From: Vicinamibacteraceae bacterium
Lineage (GTDB): Bacteria; Acidobacteriota; Vicinamibacteria; Vicinamibacterales; UBA8438
Assembly: GCA_012271165.1 (NCBI GenBank)
Contig: JAAXGX010000069.1
Coordinates: 26,915-84,711, forward strand
Length of the DNA stretch: 57,797 nucleotides
Reading direction: 5' to 3'
Part shown: one piece after another, positions 8,562-17,293 of the stretch
Position numbering within the stretch: the stretch's first letter is position 1
Layout of the letters: every line of letters begins with the position of its first letter
The notes under the pieces: generated by a model
The model's database searches: none
Seen by the model: the letters and a program-made list of their open reading frames with translations, nothing else
What the model was told of the DNA's origin: nothing
Program-made: the position numbers and the translations under genes

Positions 8562-10202
8562 ATGCCTGGCATCACGAAGCGTTCGTTCCTGGCGGCGTTG
8601 CTCGGCGCCGCCGGCGTGCTCGCGGCCGGTGTGGCAGCCACCCCGGCCGCGGCGGCGGCGCGCGGAGACGCGCCGTTGCTGGCGGCCGTCAAGGCCGCGG
8701 ATGTCGACCGGGTGCGTGCGTTGATCGCCGACCCTGCCGTCGACGTGGATCAGGCCGCGCCGGATGGCGCCACCGCGCTGCACTGGGCCGTGCACCGCGA
8801 CGCCCCGCGGCTGGTCGAGCTGCTGCTCGCGGCCGGCGCGGACGCGGCGGCCGCGAACCGCTACGGCGTGCGGCCGATCGCCCTGGCCGCCGAGAACGGG
8901 AACGCCGCCATCCTCGGTGCGCTGCTCGCGGCGGGCGCCGATGCGAACGCGGTCCTGCCGGGCGGCGAGACCGCGTTGATGACGGCGGCCCGGACCGGCC
9001 GGCCGGACGCCCTGCGCGTGCTCCTGGCGCACGGGGCGGACGTCAACGCGCGCGACGCGACGCACGGGCAGACGCCGCTGATGTGGGCGGCCGCCCGCGG
9101 CCACGCGCGGGCCGTTCACGTGCTGGCCGAGGCCGGCGCCGAAATCGACGCGCGCACCGCCGGAGAGGCGCAGCCGCCGGCCCGCCGGTACATCTTCGCC
9201 GTGCCGCCGGTGACCGGGTTCACGCCGCTGATGTTCGCCGCCCGGGGCGGGCACCTCGAGGCGGTCGGCGCGCTCATCGCGGCCGGCGCCGACGTGAACG
9301 CCACCCTGTCGGACGGCCAGAACGTCCTGGTCGTCACGGTCGCGAACGCGAACTGGGCGGTGGCCGACTACCTGCTCGACCGCGGGGCCGATCCGAACCT
9401 GGCCGGCGCGGGCTGGAACGCGCTGCACCAGACGGTGCGCACGCGGCGCATGAACGTCGGCTTCGGCAAGCCGGGGCCGATCCCGGCCGGCAGTGTAGAC
9501 AGCATCGACGTCATCCGCAAGATGCTGGCGCGCGGCGTGGACGTCGACGCGCGGATGACGCGCAACGGCATGCAGGACGGCCAGCGCAACCGCCTCAATC
9601 GACTCGGCGCCACGGCGTTCTTCCTGGCGGCCAAGGTGACGGACATCGAGGCGATGCGGGTGCTCGTCGACGCGGGCGCCGATCCGCTGCTGTCGAGCGC
9701 GGAGAGCACGACGCCGCTGATGGTGGCCGCCGGCCTCGACATCTGGAACCCGGGCGAGGACGGCGGGTCGCTGCCGGGCCAGGAGGAAGAGGTGCTCGCG
9801 GCGGTCCGCATGTGCGTCGAGCTGGGCAACGACGTCAACGCCGTCAACGATCTCGGCGAGACGGCGCTGCACGGCGCCGCCTTCCGCGGCGCCAACATCG
9901 TGGTGGACTACCTGGTCGCGCAAGGCGCGAAGCTCGACGCCAGGGACCGCAACGGCTGGACGCCCTGGGCCATCGCCAACGGCTTCAGCTACTCGGACTT
10001 CTACAAGGCGCAGAAGCACACCGCCGAGTTGCTGGCGCGCTACCTGGAGCAGCAGGGCCTGCCCACCGGCGATCCGATTCCGGGGTCGGTCTGCTTCGAC
10101 TGCCTGCAGACGAGGCTCGATCAGGCGCGGGCGGTGCGCGAGCGCGACACGCGCATGGAAGCCGAGTTCGCCGCCGAGGTGGCCGCACCGGACGAGCCGT
10201 GA
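8562..10202 (+). CDS. Exported ankyrin-repeat protein
   Basis: Signal peptide MPGITKRSFLAALLGAAGVLAAGVAATPAAAAA, then repeated ankyrin units (DGATALHWAVHRDAPRLVELLLAAGADAAAANRYG, GETALMTAARTGRPDALRVLLAHGADVNARD). Confidence 0.93.
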   Translation: MPGITKRSFLAALLGAAGVLAAGVAATPAAAAARGDAPLLAAVKAADVDRVRALIADPAVDVDQAAPDGATALHWAVHRDAPRLVELLLAAGADAAAANRYGVRPIALAAENGNAAILGALLAAGADANAVLPGGETALMTAARTGRPDALRVLLAHGADVNARDATHGQTPLMWAAARGHARAVHVLAEAGAEIDARTAGEAQPPARRYIFAVPPVTGFTPLMFAARGGHLEAVGALIAAGADVNATLSDGQNVLVVTVANANWAVADYLLDRGADPNLAGAGWNALHQTVRTRRMNVGFGKPGPIPAGSVDSIDVIRKMLARGVDVDARMTRNGMQDGQRNRLNRLGATAFFLAAKVTDIEAMRVLVDAGADPLLSSAESTTPLMVAAGLDIWNPGEDGGSLPGQEEEVLAAVRMCVELGNDVNAVNDLGETALHGAAFRGANIVVDYLVAQGAKLDARDRNGWTPWAIANGFSYSDFYKAQKHTAELLARYLEQQGLPTGDPIPGSVCFDCLQTRLDQARAVRERDTRMEAEFAAEVAAPDEP

Positions 10203-11032
10203 AGCAACTGGCGGCGCTGCTCGGCATCGGCGTGCTGGCGGTCGCCGGCGGACAGGCCGGCGCGCGGCAGACGACCCGCGACGCGCCGATCCCCCACGCG
10301 TCCGGCCAGAGCGTGACCCCGGCGTACGAGGGCTGGTTCCCCAACGCGGACGGGACGTTCAGCCTGTCGTTCGGCTACTTCAACCGGAACTACGAAGAGC
10401 GGCCGGACATCCCGATCGGCGCCGACAACCGCTTCGAGCCGGGGCCGGCCGACCGGGGGCAGCCGACGCACTTTCTGCCGCGGCGCCAGACGGGCGTCTT
10501 CACGGTCGTGGTGCCAGCCGACTTCGGGGACCGGGCGCTGACCTGGAGCCTCACGGCCCACGGCGAGACGTACGCCATCCCCGGGCGCCTGCGCCCGGCC
10601 TGGCAGATCGACGCCCTCCGCGAGGTGACCAGCGGCAACACGCCGCCCGTGGTCCGGTTCGCGCCGGATGGCGAGCCGGGACAGGGCCCCGGGGGCGTCC
10701 GGGCGTCTCTCGCGGCGGTCGCGGGCGTGCCGGTGGCGCTGGAGCTGTGGGCGGTCGACGACGGCATCCGGACGTTCCTCCGGTCGCGCCTGCCGCCGAC
10801 GCTCGGACTGGTCTGGAGCAAGTTCCGGGGACCCGGCGCGGTGCGGTTCGACGAGCCGACGCCAGGCATCGGCAGCGGGGGACGGGCGGTGACGACAGCC
10901 ACGTTCGACGCGCCGGGCGACTACGTGCTGCGCGTGCTGGCGTGGGACGATTCGGGCCCGCAGGGACCGACGATGGCGGTCGGCTTCCAGTGCTGCTGGA
11001 CGAACGCGTACGTCGACGTCCGCGTGCGGTAG
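10199..11032 (+). CDS. Secreted Ig-like protein of unknown function (partner family A, copy 1)
   Basis: GTG start overlapping the upstream stop (GTGA); signal peptide; SGQSVTPAYEGWFPNADGTFSLSFGYFNRNYEE..GPADRGQPTHFLPRRQTGVFTVVVPADFGDRALTWSLTAHG shared with 21509..22399 and 42752..43693. Confidence 0.8.
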   Translation: MKQLAALLGIGVLAVAGGQAGARQTTRDAPIPHASGQSVTPAYEGWFPNADGTFSLSFGYFNRNYEERPDIPIGADNRFEPGPADRGQPTHFLPRRQTGVFTVVVPADFGDRALTWSLTAHGETYAIPGRLRPAWQIDALREVTSGNTPPVVRFAPDGEPGQGPGGVRASLAAVAGVPVALELWAVDDGIRTFLRSRLPPTLGLVWSKFRGPGAVRFDEPTPGIGSGGRAVTTATFDAPGDYVLRVLAWDDSGPQGPTMAVGFQCCWTNAYVDVRVR

Positions 11033-11049
11033 GGGTGAGGAGACTGGAC

Positions 11050-12375
11050 ATGAGCAAGCTCGGACGCGTCATGACGATCGGACTCGCCGCGGCGGTCCTC
11101 GGCGGCGGCGCGGCGGCCGCGCAGCCGGAGGCGGTGACGTTCTCCAGGGACGTGGCGCCGATCCTGCAGCAGCGCTGCGAGGCCTGCCACCGCGAGGGGC
11201 AGATGGCCCCGATGTCGCTGGTCACGTACGAGGAGGTGCGGCCCTGGGCGCGCGCCATCCGGCGCAAGGTGGTCGGCCGCGAGATGCCGCCGTGGCACAT
11301 CGACAGGACGGTCGGCATCCAGTCGTTCGCGAACGACATCTCGCTGAGCGACGAGCAGATCGCCACCATCGCCGCCTGGGTCGACGCGGGCGCGCCGCGC
11401 GGCAACCCGGCGGACCTGCCGCCGCCCATCGCGTGGCCGGCCGACGACGTCTGGCGCCTCGCCGGCCAGATGGGCGGCGAGCCCGACCTGGTCGTCATCT
11501 CCCCGCCCTGGACGCAGCCGGCCGAGGGCCAGGATCAGTGGTACCAGCCGCTGGTCGAGACCGGCCTGAGCCAGGATCGCTGGGTGCGCGGCGTCGAGGT
11601 CCGGCCGTCGATCGAGGGACGCAGGATCGTGCACCATGCGCTCGCGCGGCTCGTGCAGCGGGAGGAGCCCGGCGACTTCACTCCGGCCGTCGACTTCGCG
11701 GGGCGCGGCGCGTTCCTCACCGAGTTCGCGGTGGGCAAGAACGGCGACGTGTTCAGGGAGAATACCGGCAAGCTGCTGAAGGCGGGCGCCGGCATCAGCT
11801 ACGACATCCACTACCACTCGGTGGGCGAGGAGATCACGGACCGCACCGAGGTCGGGCTGTGGTTCTACCCGCGGGGGTTCGTTCCGAAGTACCGCGTGTA
11901 TGCCCAGGTGCTCGGCACGCGCCAGTCCATGGAGACGTTCGACCTGCCGCCGGGACAGAAGACCGTCCACCACGCCTACGTTCCGCTGCAGCTCCCGGCG
12001 CGGCTCGAGAACTATCAGCCGCACATGCACATGCGGGGCACGGCGATGTCGATGGAGGCGATCCTGCCCGACGGGCGGGTCCGGATGCTGAGCCACGTCG
12101 ACCGGTTCGACTTCAACTGGCACGTCAACTACGTCTACGCGGAGGACGCGGCGCCCGTGCTGCCGGCGGGCACGGTGCTCCACCTGACCGCGTGGCACGA
12201 CAACACCGAGTCGAACCCGGCCAATCCCGATCCGGCGCAGTGGGTCGGGTGGGGGCAGCGCAGCTACGACGACATGTATCACGCGCACGTCAACATCACG
12301 TACCTCACGGACGAGGACTACGAGACGATCATCGAGGACCGCGAGCGCGCCGCGCTGGCCACCGGCGGCCAGTAG
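11050..12375 (+). CDS. c-type cytochrome fused to PHM-like copper type II monooxygenase domain (copy 1)
   Basis: Signal peptide; SRDVAPILQQRCEACHREGQMAPMSL (CxxCH); downstream His motifs IVHHALARL, DIHYHSVGEE, YQPHMHMRG, FNWHVNY, TAWHDN consistent with a PHM/DBM-like copper fold. Confidence 0.85.
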   Translation: MSKLGRVMTIGLAAAVLGGGAAAAQPEAVTFSRDVAPILQQRCEACHREGQMAPMSLVTYEEVRPWARAIRRKVVGREMPPWHIDRTVGIQSFANDISLSDEQIATIAAWVDAGAPRGNPADLPPPIAWPADDVWRLAGQMGGEPDLVVISPPWTQPAEGQDQWYQPLVETGLSQDRWVRGVEVRPSIEGRRIVHHALARLVQREEPGDFTPAVDFAGRGAFLTEFAVGKNGDVFRENTGKLLKAGAGISYDIHYHSVGEEITDRTEVGLWFYPRGFVPKYRVYAQVLGTRQSMETFDLPPGQKTVHHAYVPLQLPARLENYQPHMHMRGTAMSMEAILPDGRVRMLSHVDRFDFNWHVNYVYAEDAAPVLPAGTVLHLTAWHDNTESNPANPDPAQWVGWGQRSYDDMYHAHVNITYLTDEDYETIIEDRERAALATGGQ

Positions 12376-12423
12376 CCGGTCCGCCCGCGGGCCGGGGAGC
12401 CTGCAGGCCGAAGGGGAAGAACG

Positions 12424-13725
12424 ATGCGAGAGGGACTGCTGTCCGCTGGAATCGCCGGCATCGCCGGCATCGTGCTGCTGGCTGCCGCCGGGTGCGGCGG
12501 TGCGCCCATGGAGGAGCCGGCCGCGGGACCCGTCCGGATGCCGGCGGAGCCCGAGCCCGCCGATCCGGAGGCGATCCGGCCATTCACCATCGCGGTCCCC
12601 GACGAGGTCCTCGACGACCTGCACCTCAGGCTGGCCCAGACCCGCCTGCCCGACGAGATCGAGGGCGCGGAGTGGGACTACGGCACGCCGCTGGGCTATC
12701 TGACCGAGCTGATCACCTACTGGCGCGACGAGTACGACTGGCGCGCGCAGGAGGCGCGGCTGAACGCGTTCGATCAGTTCAGGACCCGCATCGACGGCAT
12801 CGACGTCCACTTCATCCATCAGCGCTCGCCCGAGGAGGACGCGCTGCCCCTGCTCATCACGCACGGCTGGCCCGGCACGGTGGTCGAGTTCATGGAGATC
12901 ATCGGGCCGCTGACCGATCCGGCGGCGCACGGCGGGAGCGCGGACGACGCCTTCCACGTCATCGCGCCGTCGATTCCCGGCTACGGCTTCTCGGGTCATC
13001 CGCGCGAGCCCGGGTTCGGCCCGGAGCAGGCGGCCGACGTCAACGCGGCGCTGATGGCGCGGCTGGGCTACGAGCGCTACGGCCTGCAGGGCGGCGACTG
13101 GGGCGCCATCATCAGCCGCTGGCACGCCTTCAAGCACGCGGAGCCGGTGGCGGGGCTGCATCTCAACATGATGATTGCCGGCCCGCCGCCCGGCGTCGAG
13201 GATCCGGAAGCCGGCGTCCCCGAGGCGGAGCTGGAGCGGATGCGGGAGCGGACCGCGTTCTTCCAGGGCCCCGAAACGGGATACAGCCACATTCAGGGGA
13301 CCAAGCCGCAGACGCTCGGCTACGGGCTGAACGACTCCCCGGCCGGACAGGCGGCCTGGATCGTCGAGAAGTTCCGGACCTGGTGCGACTGCGACGGCCA
13401 TCCGGAGACCATCTTCAGCCGGGACGCGCTGCTGACGAACATCATGGTCTACTGGCTGACCGAGTCGGCCACCTCGTCGGCCCGCATGTACTACGAGAGC
13501 GGCATGGCCCGCGCCACCGGCGTCGGTCAGCCCGGCCGCATCGAGGTGCCGAGCGCAGGCGCCATCTTCCCGCACGAGCTGTTCTACACGCCGCGCGCCT
13601 GGGCCGAGGCCCACTACAACCTGGTGCGCTGGACGGAGATGCCCCGCGGCGGCCACTTCGCCGCCATGGAGCAGCCCGAGCTGTTCGTGGACGACGTCCG
13701 CGCGTTCTTCGCCGATCTGCGCTGA
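12424..13725 (+). CDS. Epoxide hydrolase (EHN-type alpha/beta hydrolase), lipoprotein, copy 1
   Basis: Lipobox-like LLAAAGCGG; EHN-like RPFTIAVPDEVLDDLHLRLAQTRLPDEIEGAEWDYG; HGWPG; LQGGDWG nucleophile elbow; GGHFAAMEQPELF catalytic His region. Confidence 0.92.
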   Translation: MREGLLSAGIAGIAGIVLLAAAGCGGAPMEEPAAGPVRMPAEPEPADPEAIRPFTIAVPDEVLDDLHLRLAQTRLPDEIEGAEWDYGTPLGYLTELITYWRDEYDWRAQEARLNAFDQFRTRIDGIDVHFIHQRSPEEDALPLLITHGWPGTVVEFMEIIGPLTDPAAHGGSADDAFHVIAPSIPGYGFSGHPREPGFGPEQAADVNAALMARLGYERYGLQGGDWGAIISRWHAFKHAEPVAGLHLNMMIAGPPPGVEDPEAGVPEAELERMRERTAFFQGPETGYSHIQGTKPQTLGYGLNDSPAGQAAWIVEKFRTWCDCDGHPETIFSRDALLTNIMVYWLTESATSSARMYYESGMARATGVGQPGRIEVPSAGAIFPHELFYTPRAWAEAHYNLVRWTEMPRGGHFAAMEQPELFVDDVRAFFADLR

Positions 13726-13761
13726 GGCGCGGGCAACGGGTCGCCGCGAGTGGGGGACACC

Positions 13762-15030
13762 ATGGCAACGCCGGCCACGACGCGGCTGATGATGCTGCTG
13801 GCGTTCGCGGCGTCCCTCGCCGCCTGCGGCGGCCCGCCGGAAGAGGCGACCCCCTCGCCCCCGCCGCCCTGGCTCGGCGACGATGCCGAGCCGGCCGACC
13901 CGGAGGCGATCCGGCCGTTCACCATCGCCGTCCCCGACGCCGTGCTCGACGATCTCCACGCGCGGCTGGCGCGCACGCGCCTGCCCGACGAGCTCCGCGG
14001 CGGCGGCTGGGACTACGGCACGCCGCTGGGCTACCTGACCGAGCTGATCACCTACTGGCGCGACGAGTACGACTGGCGCGCGCAGGAGGCGCGGCTGAAC
14101 GCGTTCGACCAGTTCCGGACGCGCATCGACGGCATCGACATCCACTTCATCCACCAGCGCTCGCCCGAGGCTGACGCCCTGCCGCTGATCATCACGCACG
14201 GCTGGCCCGGGTCCGTGGTCGAGTTCATGGAGGTCATCGGGCCGCTGACCGATCCGGCGGCGCACGGCGGGAGCGCGGACGACGCCTTCCACGTCGTCGC
14301 GCCGTCGATGCCGGGCTACGGCTTCTCGGGCCATCCGCGCGGGCGCGGCGTCGGCCCGGAGCAGACCGCCGCCATCAACGCGCAGCTCATGGCCCGGCTG
14401 GGCTACGAGCGGTACGGCGTGCAGGGGGGCGACTGGGGCGCCAACATCGGCCGCTGGCATGCGGTCAACCATCCGGAGCCGGTCGTCGGCCTGCACGTCA
14501 ACCTGGCGATGGCCCTGCCGCCGCCCGACGAGGTGCCGCCCGGCGGCAACCGGCTGCGCGACGGCGCGGCGCTCCAGGGACAGGAGAACGGCTACTCCCA
14601 CATCCAGGGCACGAAGCCGCAGACGCTGGGCTACGGCCTGACCGATTCGCCGGCCGGACAGGCGGCCTGGATCGTCGAGAAGTTCCGCACCTGGTGCGAG
14701 TGCGACGGCCACCCCGAGACGATCTTCAGCCGGGACGCCCTGCTCACCAACATCATGCTGTACTGGGTGTCCGGGAGCGGGCCCTCGTCGGCCCGCATGT
14801 ACTACGAGGCGTTCCACGCGCCGACGTTCGATCCGCCGGTGCGCGTGGCGGTGCCGACCGGCGTCGCCATCTATCCGGGCGAGCCGTTCAGCTCGCCGCG
14901 CGAGTGGGTGGAGGCGTGGTACAACTTGCAGCACTGGGCCGAGATGCCCCGCGGCGGCCACTTCGCCGCCATGGAGCAGCCCGAGCTGTTCGTCGACGAC
15001 GTCCGGACGTTCTTCGCCGGGTTGCGCTGA
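13762..15030 (+). CDS. Epoxide hydrolase (EHN-type), lipoprotein, copy 2
   Basis: Same motifs as copy 1 (HGWPG, VQGGDWG, GGHF); lipobox-like AASLAACGG; shorter cap region than copies 1 and 3. ATG at 13750 is also possible. Confidence 0.91.
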   Translation: MATPATTRLMMLLAFAASLAACGGPPEEATPSPPPPWLGDDAEPADPEAIRPFTIAVPDAVLDDLHARLARTRLPDELRGGGWDYGTPLGYLTELITYWRDEYDWRAQEARLNAFDQFRTRIDGIDIHFIHQRSPEADALPLIITHGWPGSVVEFMEVIGPLTDPAAHGGSADDAFHVVAPSMPGYGFSGHPRGRGVGPEQTAAINAQLMARLGYERYGVQGGDWGANIGRWHAVNHPEPVVGLHVNLAMALPPPDEVPPGGNRLRDGAALQGQENGYSHIQGTKPQTLGYGLTDSPAGQAAWIVEKFRTWCECDGHPETIFSRDALLTNIMLYWVSGSGPSSARMYYEAFHAPTFDPPVRVAVPTGVAIYPGEPFSSPREWVEAWYNLQHWAEMPRGGHFAAMEQPELFVDDVRTFFAGLR

Positions 15031-15066
15031 GGCGTGTGTCCCGGCCGCATCGGGAGGGGACAATCC

Positions 15067-16374
15067 ATGCCGACCATCAGACGACTGCTGCTGCCGGGGA
15101 TCGTGGCGCTGCTCCCGTTCGCCGGGTGCGGCGGCGAGCCCGCGGAGGAAGCGGGGAGCCTGGCGCCGCCGCCGGCGCCGTGGCTCGGCGACGGCCCGCC
15201 GGCGGGCGACCCGGAGGCCGTGCGGCCGTTCACGATCGATGTGCCCGACGCGGTGCTCGACGACCTCGACGCCCGGCTGGCCCGCACGCGCCTGCCGGAC
15301 GAGATCGACGGCGCGGAGTGGGACTACGGAATGCCGCTGGGCTACCTGACCGAGCTGATCACCTACTGGCGCGACGAGTACGACTGGCGCGCGCAGGAGG
15401 CGCGGCTGAACGAGTTCGACCAGTTCAAGACGCAGATCGGCGACGTCGACGTCCACTTCATCCACCAGCGCTCGCCCGAGCCGGACGCCCTGCCGCTGCT
15501 CGTCACGCACGGCTGGCCGGGCTCGGTGGTCGAGTTCATGGAGATCATCGGGCCGCTCACCGACCCGGCGGCGCACGGCGGCCGGTCGGAGGACGCGTTC
15601 CACGTCGTGGCGCCGTCCATTCCCGGCTACGGCTTCTCGGGGCACCCGCCGGGGCGGGGCTTCGGGCCGGAGCCGGCTGCCGACCTCAGCGCGCAGCTCA
15701 TGGCGCGCCTCGGCTACGAGACGTACGGCCTGCAGGGCGGCGACTGGGGCTCGATCATCAGCCGCTGGCACGCCTTCAAGTACCCGGAGCAGGTCATGGG
15801 CCTGCACCTCAACGTCGCGAGCGCGCCGCCGCCGGCCGGCGTCGACGACCCGGAGGCGGGCGTGCCCGAGGCCGAGCTCGAGCGCATGCGCGCCCGCACG
15901 GCCTTCTTCCGCGGCCCGGAGGACGGCTACGCGCATCTGCAGGGCACCAAGCCGCAGACGATCGGCTACGCGCTGACCGACTCGCCGGCGGGGCAGGCGG
16001 CGTGGGTCGTCGAGAAGTTCCGCACCTGGTGCGACTGCGACGGCCACCCCGAGACGATCTTCGACCGGGACGCCCTGCTCACCAACGTCATGCTGTACTG
16101 GGTGTCGGCGAGCGCCACGTCGGCGGCCCGGATGTACTACGAGAGCGGCCGCTGGCGGCCGGGGGGGACGCCCATCGAGCCGGGGCACATCGACGTGCCG
16201 ACGGGCCTGGCGGTCTTTCCCGAGGAGCTCTCGTACGCGCCGCGCGCCTGGTCCGAGGCGCGCTACAACCTCGTGCGCTGGACCGAGATGCCGCGCGGCG
16301 GCCACTTCGCGGCCATGGAGCAGCCGGAGCTGTTCATCGACGACGTGCGCGCGTTCTTCGCCGAGCTGAGATGA
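15067..16374 (+). CDS. Epoxide hydrolase (EHN-type), lipoprotein, copy 3
   Basis: Same motifs (HGWPG, LQGGDWG, GGHF); lipobox-like LLPFAGCGG. Confidence 0.91.
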   Translation: MPTIRRLLLPGIVALLPFAGCGGEPAEEAGSLAPPPAPWLGDGPPAGDPEAVRPFTIDVPDAVLDDLDARLARTRLPDEIDGAEWDYGMPLGYLTELITYWRDEYDWRAQEARLNEFDQFKTQIGDVDVHFIHQRSPEPDALPLLVTHGWPGSVVEFMEIIGPLTDPAAHGGRSEDAFHVVAPSIPGYGFSGHPPGRGFGPEPAADLSAQLMARLGYETYGLQGGDWGSIISRWHAFKYPEQVMGLHLNVASAPPPAGVDDPEAGVPEAELERMRARTAFFRGPEDGYAHLQGTKPQTIGYALTDSPAGQAAWVVEKFRTWCDCDGHPETIFDRDALLTNVMLYWVSASATSAARMYYESGRWRPGGTPIEPGHIDVPTGLAVFPEELSYAPRAWSEARYNLVRWTEMPRGGHFAAMEQPELFIDDVRAFFAELR

Positions 16375-17267
16375 TGCAACGGAGCAGGCCCATGATGACC
16401 AGAAACCTCACCCTGCCGTCGTTCGCACTGCTGCTCGCCGCCGCCTGTGGCGGCGCACCGGTCGAGCCCGAGCCCGAGGCGGCGCCGGAAGTCGCCGAGG
16501 CGGCCCCGGCCACGCTGAAGCTGTACATCTTCGAGTGCGGCCGTCTCACGTTCGACGACGTGACGCGCTTCGGCATCGAGAACGACGAGACCGACGTCCG
16601 CGAGCTGGTCGTGCCGTGCTACATCGTCGAGCATCCCGGCGGCCGCATGCTGTGGGACGGCGGTCTGCCGTCGGCCTACAGCGACCCCGACGCCGCGCCC
16701 GACAACGCGGTGTTCGACCGGACGCTGGCCGACCAGCTCGCCGACCTCGACCTGGGCTTCGACCTGACCACGCTGGACTACGTGGCGTTCTCGCACCTGC
16801 ACTACGACCACGTCGGGGTGGCCAACGAGGTGGAGGGGGCGACCTGGCTGGTTCAGCAGCCGGAGTACGACGCGATGTTCGTCGAGCCCGACGCGGTGCC
16901 GACGGCCCAGCCCGCGCTCTACGACAACCTCCAGGACGCGGAGACCGTCATTCTCGACGGCGATCACGACGTCTTCGGCGACGGCCGCGTGCGGATCCTG
17001 TCGGCGCCGGGCCACACGCCCGGGCATCAGGTCCTGTTCCTCGACCTCGCCGAGACCGGTCCGCTGGTGCTGTCCGGGGACCTGTACCACTTCCGCGTGA
17101 GCCGCGAGCAGCGGCGCGTGCCCACCTTCAACTACGACGCGGAGATGACGCTCGCGGCGATGGAGAAGGTGGAGACGTTCGTCGCCGAGGCCGGGGCCAC
17201 GTTCTGGATCGAGCACGACTACGAGCTGTTCCAGACGCTGCACACCGCGCCGGCCTACTACGAGTAA
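16371..17267 (+). CDS. Metallo-beta-lactamase-fold hydrolase (N-acyl homoserine lactonase-like), lipoprotein
   Basis: FSHLHYDHVG (HxHxDH), APGHTPGHQ, SGDLYHF, IEHDYELF; lipobox-like LLLAAACGG. ATG overlaps the upstream stop (ATGA); internal ATG at 16392 also possible. Confidence 0.85.
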   Translation: MMQRSRPMMTRNLTLPSFALLLAAACGGAPVEPEPEAAPEVAEAAPATLKLYIFECGRLTFDDVTRFGIENDETDVRELVVPCYIVEHPGGRMLWDGGLPSAYSDPDAAPDNAVFDRTLADQLADLDLGFDLTTLDYVAFSHLHYDHVGVANEVEGATWLVQQPEYDAMFVEPDAVPTAQPALYDNLQDAETVILDGDHDVFGDGRVRILSAPGHTPGHQVLFLDLAETGPLVLSGDLYHFRVSREQRRVPTFNYDAEMTLAAMEKVETFVAEAGATFWIEHDYELFQTLHTAPAYYE

Positions 17268-17293
17268 GGGCGTCCGCGGGAGGGAGACGAGAC

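Noticed and set aside
16371-17267. Quorum-quenching AHL lactonase as a firm function
   Set aside because: The fold and metal motif are clear, but substrate cannot be inferred; many lactonase-like members act on other esters or lactones.
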